Source: Patiria pectinifera (taxonomy: Eukaryota; Echinodermata; Asteroidea; Valvatida; Asterinidae). From it: a stretch of 64,000 nt of DNA. Shown one piece after another: positions 40,701-49,700 of the stretch. The translations under genes and the position numbers were made by a program. Within the stretch, counting starts at the first letter, position 1. Every line of letters begins with the position of its first letter. The notes under the pieces are model-generated. The model had not been told where the DNA came from. It was given only the letters and a program-made list of their open reading frames with translations, and did not search any database. The stretch is from NCBI GenBank assembly GCA_029964075.1, contig CM057138.1:6938932-7002931 (forward strand), given 5' to 3'.

Positions 40701-43700
40701 AGTGTTTTCAATAAACAGATCTCATAATTTAACCCTAAACAGTTCATAATATACATCTTTGCTTTCTGAATTAAATGATTTATTTCTTCCTGTCCTTTCA
40801 TCTTTGCCATATCCCATGTTTGACTCGTCAGCCAGGCTACTTAAGGAATAGTTTGACTAGCCTGCCGCTGTTTTGACTAGCATTTGGCTAGCGGGCTACT
40901 GCCAAAGTTGCACCCTGCATATTGACTTAGTTCACAAGTGCCCCCCTCAATGGTGACAATGACAAAAAGATTGTTATACCACGGTAATAGATTGTGAATT
41001 TTATTGGTCCATCATCGTGTCATGCCACAAACACGCATGTACAGCAATGTGCGCCGTGTGTGCGTGGTACATGAGTGATGTACTCCACAGGGTACATTAT
41101 TAACTTTTTCTCTCCCGCTGTTAAAATGTCGTTTGTACCACATTATAGTATATTTGTGTGACCTCGGGTATGAGGTTGCAGCTACACTGGTACTACGTAA
41201 ATCGATGTATGTTTTTACGAGATGTGCCATGGGGGACAGTGAAGCAATATTTCTGCTATGACCGCTGATATTGTTTACACTGTTTGTCTGCTTTTTTTTA
41301 ACGGCGCAAATTTCGCCATAATTTCGCCGTAATTTTACAGTAATAATGTTGGCAGATGACAACAGTTTGCCTCCAATTAAAGAAGAGTTTTCTCTCTCAT
41401 TCCAAAGACAGAAATTTGATTTTTGAACGAGACAGCATCGGTATGGAAAATACAAAAACTTCTGTGTTAAAAGTTTGCCAATTCAGTACCGCAACAGGAA
41501 GAGACCCACAGTCTCAGACATTAGTAATCTATTATCGTGGTATAACAAAACAAATGTTGCCTACTGTGACTCGCGTGCAGATGGCACCCTTGGCTTCGCC
41601 TCGATGCCATTTGCCCCCTCGGGTGTACAAAACACCATGGACCCTGCCACAGCAGGCAACAATTGTATGATGCTGATAATGAAGGACACTGAATCCCCAT
41701 TGCTGACTGGCGTGCTTAGTTGCACTTTTCTCATGTGCAGACACTATAGCTCTATGCATGTATAAAGTGAAAATGGGTTACATGCATATCACATTAGAAC
41801 TAGCCAGCTGACCCCAGCAATCTCGGTGGTGGTTGCGTGGTAAGACAGCTGCACTGATCAGCAGGAGGTCATAGCGTAGAGTCCCACCTGAGTATTGCTT
41901 GTGACTTTTTCTTGCAAGCCCTCCGGCTACACTGAATCTACAGTGTTTCTAAAATTCATGTCAGGATTGGCAAGGCAAAACCAAATATTAAACTAAAAAT
42001 TTGTTGTGTATCTTGTGCCATACATTGTAGGTGCACATGAGCATTGGCCAGTGTGCAGTATATCCTTCACTTGCTCATGTGAGTAGTCCTCACAGAGTCC
42101 ACACATTGCATGCTCATTTTGCAATCAATATCAATGACTTGACTGTCTTTCTGTGCAGTGTGTATGCCCTTGATGTCAATGAGGAATTTGAAATAGACTG
42201 GGTCAAGATGCACAAGAAATTCTGGGAAAGGTAAGCTGGGGTCAACAAACTCTCTGACCAACATGGATGTTGTCAAAACATACAAAGTATTGCTACAGCC
42301 AATTCAAGATGGAATGAGGCATTTACTGTGTACAAATATAACAACACACATTTGCAAGTCAGATCATTCATTAATTTTTTCCATATTTTGGAGTTGAATA
42401 ACATTAAATTTTTCACAAATTATTTATTTTAAAATGCACATAAAAACATAAAAAATACCAGTCTACAAGAGACACTTCCAAAACTCAGAAATGTTTTTCC
42501 CCATACTCATAAATGCAGAGAGAAAAGTGAACAGGCCACAGTATACATGTAATTAAACTATGAACCACTTAACAAGTAATGTATACATGAACCAAGCAAA
42601 TGCTGAACAATAGTAAACAAAGATCAAACGAGCATTGCAATTTGCATTTTAAAAAAATGATATATGTTTGTATTAGTCCAAATACTGCCTTAGTCATTAT
42701 CTCTCTCAGATACGGTGTCAGAGAGGGTCAAGTATGTTGTGATGACCTGTGATATAATCTTTGTCAATTAAGTTTGATATTTACACAAGCACAAATTAGC
42801 AAGGAATTCATGTGTACATGTACTTGAGAACTAGATCAAGCATTGAATGGCTAATGGTAATGGAGCCCTAGACACTAGTTTCAACACAGCCTATGACACT
42901 GTAAAGCCCCTCAGTAAGGGTGAAACCATTGTGTTGAAGCTATTGCATCATAATTGTGCAGTGCTAGATGTGGCCTCGTGGGCCGGAGTATTGATTCTGT
43001 GTCTGTGAACAAAAGGTAAACAAAACAGACTTGATCTTCGAGCCAATTTTATAAAGAGATACCGGTAGGTTTGTGTCCAGTCTCACAAAGCATCAGCGTG
43101 TAGTAGTCGAGTTCATTCACAAGTCCTTTCACAAATGCTTTACAATTTCAATCACAAGTAATGGAATGAACAGTGAGAATAGGAATGCTTTTGTTTCAGG
43201 TCATTTGAATAGCTGATCGATGGACTCAACAATACTGCAATACTGCTGCTTTTTGCTAAAACTTATCCTTATCTTTTTCTTCAGGGCACCTTCCCCTGCC
43301 AAATTATCCCTACATTGGTACACTCTCAAGCTGAAGCATCTCAAGAACTGGCACTTCATGACGTTTGAAGGTTAGTCAAACTTTGCAAATGTTTCTCTCA
43401 TCCTTTCTGCCAAATGTTGCCTGGTACCTGTCCTTCGTTGATTTGCAAATGTCATGCAGTTTTCTTACTGGAAAAAATTTGGACATGAGAAGGGAACAAA
43501 TGTTGGTGTTGAACTTGCACTTAAGAGCTGTGAAATGGCACTGTGAATGGCACTGTGCCAACTAGACCTGCATGTACATTTCAAGATTAGAAATAGCTAG
43601 GGCTGTCTCCAATATGTCAAATATTTGAATATGCAATCATCAACTGAATATTCAAATAGTTTTTTTTTTGACGGTTTAAATGTTCCCAATAAAAAAACTA

Positions 43701-44297
43701 TGCACGTGTACACACGACTGTGATGTTATTGTAATCGTAAAGTTGCGTATTTTCTGATGCCACTTTTTTGTGGACTGTATAGTTTACTATACTTCCTCTT
43801 TATACATGTTTGCTCTATACTTGTTGTATGTTCAGTGCACTATTGTGGTACTTTTGTAGTGCTCAGTGGTCTTGTGGCAAACTGGAATGCTGAAAGGGAG
43901 TGGCGTCCCTTGCCTCAGTGTGATGACTGCAGTCATTGAACTGAGGCAAGGGACACCACCTGGCTGGCCAGTGTATTATAAGATGCTAGAAAGCGTAGGA
44001 ATTGGTCTCGGGAAAATCCCTAATGTTGCCCTTGAAAAGTCATGGAAAGTCATGGAATTTCATTTGAAGATTTCTGTGGGAACCCTGTCTCAAGCACTTA
44101 AGTTGTTTGTGTTCTCTTTAATTGCAGAGATCTTGGATGAGTTGTATCACAAAACCCTTCCAATATTGAAAGAGCGTATCCAACAACGTATCCAACGACG
44201 GATCCAACGACAGGAAGCCCGCCGATCCCGAATCAAATCCAAGGAGTTCATCAGTGATACAGAGGAGGATTCCTGCTCTGACAACGAGTGGTATTAG
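27431..44297 (+). CDS. TTF1: Transcription termination factor 1 gene (Myb/SANT, Reb1-like)
   Basis: Ten exons give about 758 residues counting from ATG 27452 (human TTF1 is 905). TTF1 binds terminator elements of the ribosomal RNA genes in the nucleolus, stops RNA polymerase I and helps remodel rDNA chromatin. The N-terminal 430 residues are low-complexity with at least nine Lys/Arg clusters, as in vertebrate TTF1. The C-terminal half has the DNA-binding Myb/SANT repeats: KGKWTGLEDRIL (about 439-450), KYTEEEISAIMKLRRVYGHR with WSQIARR (521-547), TGKWSKSEQRQLRRAI (569-584) and RDWTPEDSVDLIE (637-649). It ends with DELYHKTLPILKERI and an acidic tail. Exons: 27431-28751, 29946-30022, 30581-30686, 31093-31171, 36449-36588, 37121-37286, 38493-38573, 42159-42230, 43285-43370, 44128-44297. 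All junctions are GT-AG and in phase. The start is uncertain: the first exon has an acceptor at 27430 and is open upstream. Confidence 0.93.
28752..29945. repeat. TTF1 intron 1 with hAT-like G-rich element(s)
   Basis: 29546-29900 begins CAGGCGCGAATCCAGG and ends CCTGGATCCGCCCCTG, inverted ends of a type common in animal hAT MITEs. The 8-mer TTTGTGCT precedes it (29538-29545) and recurs 6 bp after it (29907-29914), a possible target duplication. A more decayed relative spans about 28985-29345 (GTCCAGGAATTTGGGAGG to CCCCTGGATCTGCGCC). Poly-G and poly-C tracts inside. Confidence 0.65.
29946..30022 (+). CDS. TTF1: TTF1 exon 2
   Basis: GVVLNKGKWTGLEDRILQAN then VDNFCK: the first Myb-like segment, corresponding to the GKFS block of human TTF1. 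Acceptor TTTCAG, donor GTGAGT, phase 1 in, 0 out. Confidence 0.93.
30023..30580. other. TTF1 intron 2
   Basis: 558 bp. No gene, repeat or RNA that I can support. Confidence 0.6.
30581..30686 (+). CDS. TTF1: TTF1 exon 3
   Basis: QYNIKDIKEVILPLLFEERV then QIRRFLRQHNYILRI, linking the first two Myb segments. Acceptor TTGCAG, donor GTAAGT, leaves phase 1. Confidence 0.92.
30687..31092. other. TTF1 intron 3
   Basis: 406 bp, AT-rich. Nothing supportable seen. Confidence 0.6.
31093..31171 (+). CDS. TTF1: TTF1 exon 4
   Basis: RGLKRLPYYVYIRSRKICDD then RNYKG. The NYKGKYTEE junction with exon 5 matches the NYKGRYSE block of human TTF1. Acceptor AAAG is weak (TTCGTTAAAG); donor GTAAGT. Leaves phase 2. 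Confidence 0.92.
31459..33324. mobile_element. 1.87 kb hAT-like non-autonomous element with 8-bp target duplication
   Basis: Termini are inverted: AAGCCTGTTCGGTAT at the left and ATATCGAACAGGCTT at the right. Flanks are the identical 8-mer CAGATGAC (31451-31458 and 33325-33332), as hAT elements leave. Subterminal regions are full of ATATCG/CGATAT palindromes. A piece of another family (tRNA-like, about 32150-32310) is nested inside. No intact transposase. Confidence 0.85.
32150..32310 (+). repeat. tRNA-like repeat fragment nested in the 1.87 kb element
   Basis: B-box GCGGGTTCGAATCACGG, preceded by a region resembling a tRNA A-box and followed by GGAGGATTTTATTAAAAAGG and GAAATAAAGCCCGAATTTC. 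This tail matches the core of the 46951-47520 MITE, so it is a diverged relative. Confidence 0.65.
33725..34031 (-). other. Exon-like open frame of unknown function
   Basis: A 102-codon minus-strand frame with richer GC than its surroundings and no low-complexity (contains NLGVALGAFLGEPIPGDSFG and AGAVTPGNQVVLQYL). It reaches a consensus-like donor GTTCTG-GTGAGTTT at about 33739. I do not recognise the protein. It could be a captured or decayed exon, or part of the neighbouring Polinton. Confidence 0.3.
34400..34651 (-). pseudogene. Polinton-associated hypothetical protein, broken
   Basis: ATG at 34651. Starts MASVAMMIGGAIVNALAFTG with a hydrophobic N-terminus, followed by a charged helical part (EERKWHDLVIEQLAAAKDQW) and an in-frame stop after about 63 codons; similarity to the family seems to continue past the stop. 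I recall closely similar starts beside Polinton genes in other invertebrates but have no firm family name. Confidence 0.45.
34790..35039 (+). pseudogene. Polinton integrase fragment (retrovirus-type)
   Basis: Plus-strand frame with AIWQIYLPPPDYIPRP, KPNDVHQTDVLCLPWDKVKR, KTYKYALVVVNVASRYHEAE and PMISKTADQ. The HQTD-(P)-x-KTYKYAL-VASRY succession is the core of Polinton integrases and holds the first catalytic Asp. It ends at a TAA at 35037-35039, before the second catalytic Asp and the Glu, so it is inactive. Confidence 0.82.
35040..35890 (-). pseudogene. Polinton protein-primed DNA polymerase B fragment
   Basis: Palm-domain pieces: HYATLQLYLKLGLKIKKVHR and FEKDFFKLMNNSVF (motif B region) at 35572-35890, then KLNKPIYCRVRVLDVSKTLM and the catalytic motif C MYTDTDSLLIV at 35079-35423. 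At least two frame changes (about 35420-35600 and near 35120) and several stops break it. The exonuclease and TPR parts are absent. Confidence 0.85.
36449..36588 (+). CDS. TTF1: TTF1 exon 5 (Myb repeat)
   Basis: Best-formed Myb repeat: YTEEEISAIMKLRRVYGHRW, SQIARRVDRSGQSVQDWYRG. The spaced tryptophans RW and DW and the VDRSGQSVQ recognition-helix region match Reb1/TTF1. Acceptor TTCAAG, donor GTAAGT, leaves phase 1. Confidence 0.95.
36693..36995. repeat. 303 bp MITE in TTF1 intron 5
   Basis: 32 bp terminal inverted repeats: CAATATTTGACTGCTG then TGATGTGGGATATGAC at the left, the inverse at the right with one mismatch. The interior (ACTGTCATTTACCAACATAC, CTTGGCAGTTTTATTTACCG) also occurs, diverged, at 26990-27130. 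Poly-C tracts at 36725-36735 and 36885-36900. The rest of intron 5 (36589-37120) holds nothing else. Confidence 0.85.
37121..37286 (+). CDS. TTF1: TTF1 exon 6 (Myb repeat)
   Basis: TGKWSKSEQRQLRRAIMAAT, then an acidic insert, GIPWREVVPKIPTRSRSQCM and CQW: a SANT repeat with the tryptophans in place (human AWSKSETRKLIKAV). Acceptor CTGGCAG, donor GTGAGT, leaves phase 2. Confidence 0.95.
37287..38492. other. TTF1 intron 6 with a strand-asymmetric segment
   Basis: 37330-37710 is rich in A and C and poor in G and T on the plus strand compared with the neighbouring intron. No recognisable protein in any frame (a 122-codon minus-strand frame is a by-product of this skew). The remainder is ordinary AT-rich intron. 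Confidence 0.5.
38493..38573 (+). CDS. TTF1: TTF1 exon 7
   Basis: KFNLCWSVGDRTKRDWTPED then SVDLIE: start of the last SANT-like segment (human SLIERLYEINV follows). Acceptor TTGTAG, donor GTAGG, phase 2 in and out. Confidence 0.92.
38882..41668. mobile_element. 2.8 kb foldback element with nested hairpins and mirrored promoters
   Basis: Long inverted repeat. The left end (ACAATTGTTGCCAGTTGTGA) and the right end (GGCAACAATTGTAT) are inverse. Inside, GGGTCTCTTCCTGTTGC (39060) matches the inverse GCAACAGGAAGAGACCC (41491), and the GTAGTACCAGCGTAGCTACA region (39676) matches the inverse near 41180-41205. The left terminus is itself a hairpin (38903-38988). The centre holds a second inverted repeat with TATATAAAG on each strand. 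No transposase is seen. Confidence 0.8.
39821..40177 (+). other. TATA box and small ORF inside the foldback element
   Basis: TCTATATAAAGACTGGATAG at 39821-39840, then about 70 bp later AAGATGGCCGCG (ATG at 39908) in a good Kozak and YY1-like context, opening a 89-codon frame (MAAYNTNVLRVYTGALYQQL...) to the stop at 40175-40177. The inverse copy of the TATA segment is at 40254-40274 on minus. I recognise no protein family. Real expression is possible but unproven. Confidence 0.3.
41830..41950 (+). repeat. tRNA-like SINE fragment
   Basis: GGTGGTTGCGTGGTAAGACA gives an A-box-like block and, about 40 bp later, CATAGCGTAGAGTCCCACC, a degenerate B-box. Short tRNA-derived repeat in TTF1 intron 7. 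Confidence 0.4.
42159..42230 (+). CDS. TTF1: TTF1 exon 8
   Basis: VYALDVNEEFEIDWVKMHKK then FWE, matching human LYEINVEDTNEIDWEDL. Acceptor TGTGCAG, donor GTAAGC, phase 2 at both ends. Confidence 0.93.
42231..43284. other. TTF1 intron 8
   Basis: 1.05 kb AT-rich intron. I see no gene, RNA or clear mobile element. Confidence 0.6.
43285..43370 (+). CDS. TTF1: TTF1 exon 9
   Basis: APSPAKLSLHWYTLKLKHLK then NWHFMTFE, equivalent to human KFSRLKAVYVPFWQKKTF. Acceptor TTCTTCAG, donor GTTAGT, leaves phase 1. Confidence 0.92.
43371..44127. other. TTF1 intron 9
   Basis: 757 bp. Contains a small ATTTGAATATTC-type inverted repeat (about 43600-43665) and the inverted pair GGCGTCCCTTGCCTCAGTG / TGAGGCAAGGGACACC (43902-43953). 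No gene. Confidence 0.55.
44128..44297 (+). CDS. TTF1: TTF1 exon 10 (stop codon)
   Basis: ILDELYHKTLPILKERIQQR (human IIDYLYETTLPLLKEKL), an RIQRRIQRQEARRSRIKSKE basic helix with short tandem RIQ repeats, then an acidic end and TAG at 44295-44297. Confidence 0.94.
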
Positions 44298-44620
44298 GCA
44301 TTGCTATGCCCAAACCCAACTCAGAATCCTATTTGCCCAAATTGGTATTTTCTTTCTAGGAATATATTTACTGATTGTGTCAAATGTTGAATTGAGTTTA
44401 TTGTGATATTGTTTGAGTGAATACATGCTGGGATTCAAGGATTTCATTGCTGATTGTAAAGAGGACAGTGACCATAGTTTAGACGAAGATGTTAATGTCC
44501 AGATCCAACTCGTAATCCTAAAAATTCAACTTGGAATCATCCTTCATGTAGATCATTCAGTGATTTTTTTTCAGATAAAGAATTACGTTGATAGTGATTT
44601 ATCAAGTGATTGTAAGTTCA

Positions 44621-45209
44621 GAGTTGTAACGAGTCACTGATTTTTGTGACTCGAGTCGAGTCATTTTAAAGAAGTGACTTGAGTCGATCATTAGGTCAAG
44701 AAGGTCGAGTCGATCGTCAAATATATAGCTGGAGTCAATTCGAGTCAAATTTATTTCCAATAAATTTAGCCGGCGTTCGAATCCAAGAGCTTAATAAGAA
44801 ATCGCCCAAAGCCACTGATGAAACAACGAATTGCAAAAGTGTTTAAACTCCCTTTTCTTGATAGTATTCTGTGTGTTCTAGAACCATGAGTTGGGAGTCT
44901 GTGACACGTTGTATGTTTGTACATGACAAGCAGCTGCTGTGTTGTGCTGTATTTGCAAAGTGATGTGAACATCAAATTTTGCACTGTAAGTCATTGCAAA
45001 TCCTTAGCAAAGTTTTGCTATTATTTTTGGGACTCGAGTCTTATTAGCCTTTGCTCGTGTCGAGTTGAGTCTTCTGATGAGGGACTCGCGTTGAGTCGAG
45101 TTGAGTCATTTGCTTGCAGTGACACACAATTCGAGTCGAGTAATTTACCCTCAGGGACTCAAGTCGAGTCGAGTCACCAAGAAGAGTTGGACTCAAGTCA
45201 TTACAACTC
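44621..45209. mobile_element. 0.59 kb element with GAGTCGAGTC-rich inverted ends
   Basis: Left end GAGTTGTAACGAGTCAC, right end the inverse as GACTCAAGTCATTACAACTC. Both subterminal regions are clusters of GACTCGAGTCGAGTC-like short repeats. The centre is unique and non-coding. Confidence 0.75.
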
Positions 45210-46541
45210 TGTGTTACTTTTGGTTGACGCGATTCAAACTTTGATGAAGTTGCTTTTAAAAAGCACTACCCAAAAAAAATTCCTCATTTTCTCTCATTGA
45301 CTTTTTGACTACATCACACACACAGTTTTGCCATTAAGTGGCTGACAAAGTTTTGACAGTCATCATCACAAATCTGGAGAATAGTCCACGGTATATTTTG
45401 TCCTTTGTTTGTTATTACTTTCCCCTTTCACGGTCTAGATCCCCTCCTGCATGCACCACCCTCATTCATTCATTTATTCAGCCAGTCAGAGTCGGTTCCT
45501 AGTTGCTCTCTACTACTGTTTTTTTTTATACTTAATACGTTTTGTTATTTTATGGGTTTTTGGTTTTTGTTTTTGTTTTTGTTTTTGTTTTTGTTTTTCA
45601 TTTTTTATTATTGTCTACGTATTAATTTATTGATTTGTTCGATAGTTTGTTTGTTTACTTCATTTTTGGTTCTTTTTTGTTTTCCTTAATGTTCATGGAT
45701 GTTTTTTTTTTTTGGTCATATTTGTTTGTAAGATTTGTCCTGGTGGAATAAATAATAATAATGATAATAATAATATTCAATAAGAACAAGTATGTTTAGC
45801 CTGAACAAAATGCATACAAAGCTTGGTGTCTCTGATTTTTCAAGTGCCCTTAGTGCTGTAAAGATTGTGCTTCAGATGTTGGAAAACAACTACTGTTCCC
45901 GGTCACCCGAATAATTATAACAGTTTGGAAATAAATTGCCTGAGGACAGATGTTGTGGAAAGCTCAGTATTTTTTTCAAAGTTAGCAGATTACGTTGTAA
46001 GCTTCGAGAAAAAAATGGACGAGAGAATTATAACTAACATAAGTTATATGCTCTCCCTTTACAGCTCGTCTCAGCCAGAGAGTGCATTGTGTCTTGAACT
46101 AGAAAACTAACTTACACAGTTAACTAGAAATAACAGACGATCATTAAAAGATACAGAATGTTAAGATTTTTGGTTATTTCCAAAAAGTTGAGACATGTAC
46201 GAAATTCAAAAATCAAAAATGTATAACATTTTGTTATGTATTATAATGTTCACTTTTTAATGGCTGTGTTTATTGAAGATTTTGTTAACATCATTTCAAG
46301 CAGGGGATGTAAATAAATATGACGTAACAATTAAAAAGCAGAGTTTTAGGGTTTGTACGTTCTTTGATCTGTTCTGTATTGGGATTCAAAGAATCTGCAT
46401 TTTGGATATGAATATTTCCTTTACTGAGGGATAGAGGCTTAATAAGGATGTTCACGTCTTAAATATAGTCTCTTAAGATTCTGCAAACAGAAATGTCCGA
46501 GTTACTCAATATCATTATCAACTGTACAAATCTTGTCGATG

Positions 46542-46735
46542 GAGGGCGCTAGATTTTAAATGGCAGCCTCCATGGGTACCGGACTCCATCGTGTACCGTG
46601 CGGAATGAATGAGATCGTGTGGTACTCGTGAAAAAAAATGTAGCGCTATTGTCTCGTGCAGTTAGTTTGATATGATAGAAGATTTGTGTATTTTATAGTT
46701 GTGCCCAAGTGGAGGCTATATTATAGCTTTCAATC
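46542..46735 (+). promoter_or_regulatory. DDX31 upstream region with shared 33 bp signature
   Basis: 46542-46574 has GAGGGCGC at its start and ATGGCAGCCTCCATG at its end, the same length and ends as 24085-24117 in the AK8/TTF1 promoter region. AAATGGCAGCC resembles a YY1 site. No TATA box. The ATG at 46736 lies 160 bp downstream. Confidence 0.45.
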
Positions 46736-46795
46736 ATGGACGAAGACTACGGCGGTCTTATGCTCAATCTCGTGTTTCCCGAGAAAAAGAAGACG
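46736..46795 (+). CDS. DDX31: DDX31 exon 1 (start codon)
   Basis: ATG with 20 codons ([20 protein letters not shown]) and a GTAGGT donor at phase 0, joining to [10 protein letters not shown] of exon 2 across a 4.6 kb intron. Assigned from frame, donor and acidic-then-basic character; less certain than the helicase exons. Confidence 0.75.
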
Positions 46796-49700
46796 GTAGG
46801 TATAGCTGTTTAACAGTCACCTCGCCCTCAAAATGCTCAACCACTTCGCCCACAACCATGACAACCACTTCGCCCAAGGGCCACCTCGCCCACGTCTAGT
46901 CCAGTCTAGTCTTTGACATAAAATAGGGGGGCCTACGTCATATTATTTTAGGCAGTGGATATTTTGCCGGAGACGGCAAACCTTTAGTAAACGTTAGTTT
47001 GCCGGATATGCACTGAACATGCGCAGTTACTGTTTTTTTGTACTTACGTGTATAACATTTTCCAGTGACAAATTTTAGTCTGGCTCCATGCCAATATTAT
47101 CGTTGTAACCTCGTATTCACAAGATGGGATTCGGACCATTTTATAATTTCGGACTTTATTTCCCTTTTAAAAAAAATCCTCCAGAGCCACAAATCTAAAA
47201 AAGAAAATGTAATACTCTGCAAATGTTTGAGACATATTAAAATAATAAAAGAAGAATATTCTTATTTTTGGGGGATGGGAAAAAAAAAACTTAAAAATGT
47301 GGTGGCGATCGGATTCGAACTCGAGTCATCCCGCTCACGAGAGCTTTCGCTTAACCACTACACCAAACGTGCTTCACAACTTTTGGTGGGAATTTAATAC
47401 ATCTTATAATTCAGCCCTATCATAAAGAGTACAGCGCCCTCTGTTGATATGGATTGCCGCCGGCAAAACTTTAGTAAATGTTAGTTTGCCGTCATTACCT
47501 CCGGCAAAATATCCACTATCATTATTTTAAGAGCCCTAGCTCGCTCTTGAAATGAACAATGTTAGATTTATTTTATCAATCGACGAAAAAAATGTGGGGG
47601 GGGGCTTGGTATTGGGCACATCTTCGGGTCCCATATTCTTCCATTTTTTTATAATTAAATTAAGCGTTCTAGAAGTAGGTAAAAGAAGGAATGCTTTATC
47701 GTGAACGCAGGCAGTAATCGTTGTTTAATTTGTTTATTTATTAATTTTTTGTTCTTTTTCTTTCACACAACCATACAAAAGCTACCATGTTTACAACCCC
47801 TTGTTAATATTGAATAATAGTTATTGAAAGAAATAATTTATATTATGAAAATCCTACTTCTGTCGTTGAAATAGTTTTCCTGCCCCTTTCTCGCGGTTTC
47901 AATTGTTTACTTCGATATGCATCTGATGACTGTGTAGCATCATAACCACAAAATTCCTCGGAGATGCAAATGATTGATCATATTTGACCTAGCTTGTCTC
48001 AATATGAACAATAGATTAACATGTAAAGCTGAAACTCTCAAGATCATAGTGCAGAAACGTTGGGTAATTTTTGTGCCAAGCGGGTTGGTGGTTTGACCAA
48101 AATAATTACCATAGTTTTTTTAATCGAGGAAAACGTATGGGCCCACCATGCAAGCTTAAACGGTGCGGTAATTACATTAATAATAATAATAATAACAAAA
48201 GAACATTTGTAAAGCGCCAGTATCCGCCAAAAATAGGCGCTCATGGCGCTCGAGGAGAAAGTCAAGTTAGGATTGTCTAGTATTGTGAGAGTAAGCTTGT
48301 TTGTACAGGTGAGATTTTATATTTGTCTTAAATGTTGTGATGGATGGAGATGATTTGATAGCCAGAGGGAGTTGGTTCCACACTTGGGCTAATGCTGCAG
48401 TAAAGGATCTGTCACCCCATAGAGTGGAGGTCCTGGGCTCGTGAAGCATCATGAGCTCACTGGAGCGGAGTCCGGTGCGTGCTGTTGAGTACGGGTGGAT
48501 GAGGTCGATGAGATACTCAGGGGCATTGTTGTGGAGGATTTTGTATACGAATAGGCCCAGTTTGTATTTAATTCTGTATGAAACTGGAAGCCAGTGGAGA
48601 TCTGCTAGTACAGGAGTGATGTGAGAATGTTTACTAGTGACAGAGATTAGTCTGGCACTGATGTTTTGTAGTCACTGCAGACGGTTTAGTTGATTTAGGT
48701 TAATGCCATACAATAGTGAATTGCCCATGTCAATTTTGGATGTGATGGAAATGTGAACAAGTATTTCAGTTGTGTGTTTGTCAAGATATTTTAGGAGTAA
48801 AAGGGGACGAACCTGTGTTCATCTCTCTTTCATTAGCGATTGGGCCAGACTCATATGCTTGCTGCTTTGGGGGGGATCGCCACACCTCCTCCACAGCGAG
48901 TCTGTTACCTTCCCAGCATGGAATAATGCCGGTACCATTTATTACCTGGGTTGAGAGGAGTAATTGAGGTAAAAGCGCCTTACTCTAAGGGCACAATACG
49001 CATTGCCACGGTGGGGCTCGAACCCACAACCTCACGATCACGATGTGCTGTACCGCCACACGTACGAGTGGAGTAACGTATCGCGAATCTCCCACATGTG
49101 GCCCAATTTGGGTAGTGGGTACAACCTCCAAGTGGCACTACTGACTAGTGACAGCTGGCACGTACCAAACCACATGTGATGTAAACTTATGGGATACACT
49201 GGGCGGTGTGGAAACAATTATCATAGGAACAATCATATTTTTTTCCCCATTTCCAGGATATGGTTTCGAAAAAAAATCTGTGCAATGGAAAGATGAAGTT
49301 TTTTTCCGGTGCCTGACGAGCACTCGCCGGTCAACGTGGTCGTCCGCACCGGTTCATGGCCCGGTGACATTTTGAAATATGATAATTAATTAAGTTCTGA
49401 AAACGAATTTCCAAATTTTCAAACTAATTTTCTATAAAAATACTTGTCCCATTGTAATCATCAAACCCGAAATGTTTTGGATCTTCGTTCATATACACTA
49501 GGCTTGCACAGCTCTGGCTGTTCCCCGGTTCTAACCAGTTCCAGTATGGGAACTGGAACTGCGAGTCCAATATTTTCTAGAAAAGGTTACTGGCTATCGT
49601 CGGTTCCGGGCCCAAAAGAATCAGTTCCAGATTAAATTACCTATTTTCTGTGCACAAAATCCAAAGCCGAGAATCGGCTCCACAGGAAATCAATCGTGGT

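Larger units (their letters stand above)
44298..46735. other. TTF1-DDX31 intergenic region
   Basis: Begins with the TTF1 3' UTR and a degenerate copy of the TTF1 C-terminal coding (44436-44520), then a 0.6 kb TIR element, a (TTTTTG) simple repeat at 45554-45598 and T-rich sequence. AATAAA signals are at 44759, 45747 and near 46313. The last 200 bp are the DDX31 promoter region. Confidence 0.6.

Noticed and set aside
41012-41455. 147-codon minus-strand open frame
   Set aside because: Lies in one arm of the 2.8 kb foldback; no homology and no equivalent frame in the other arm.
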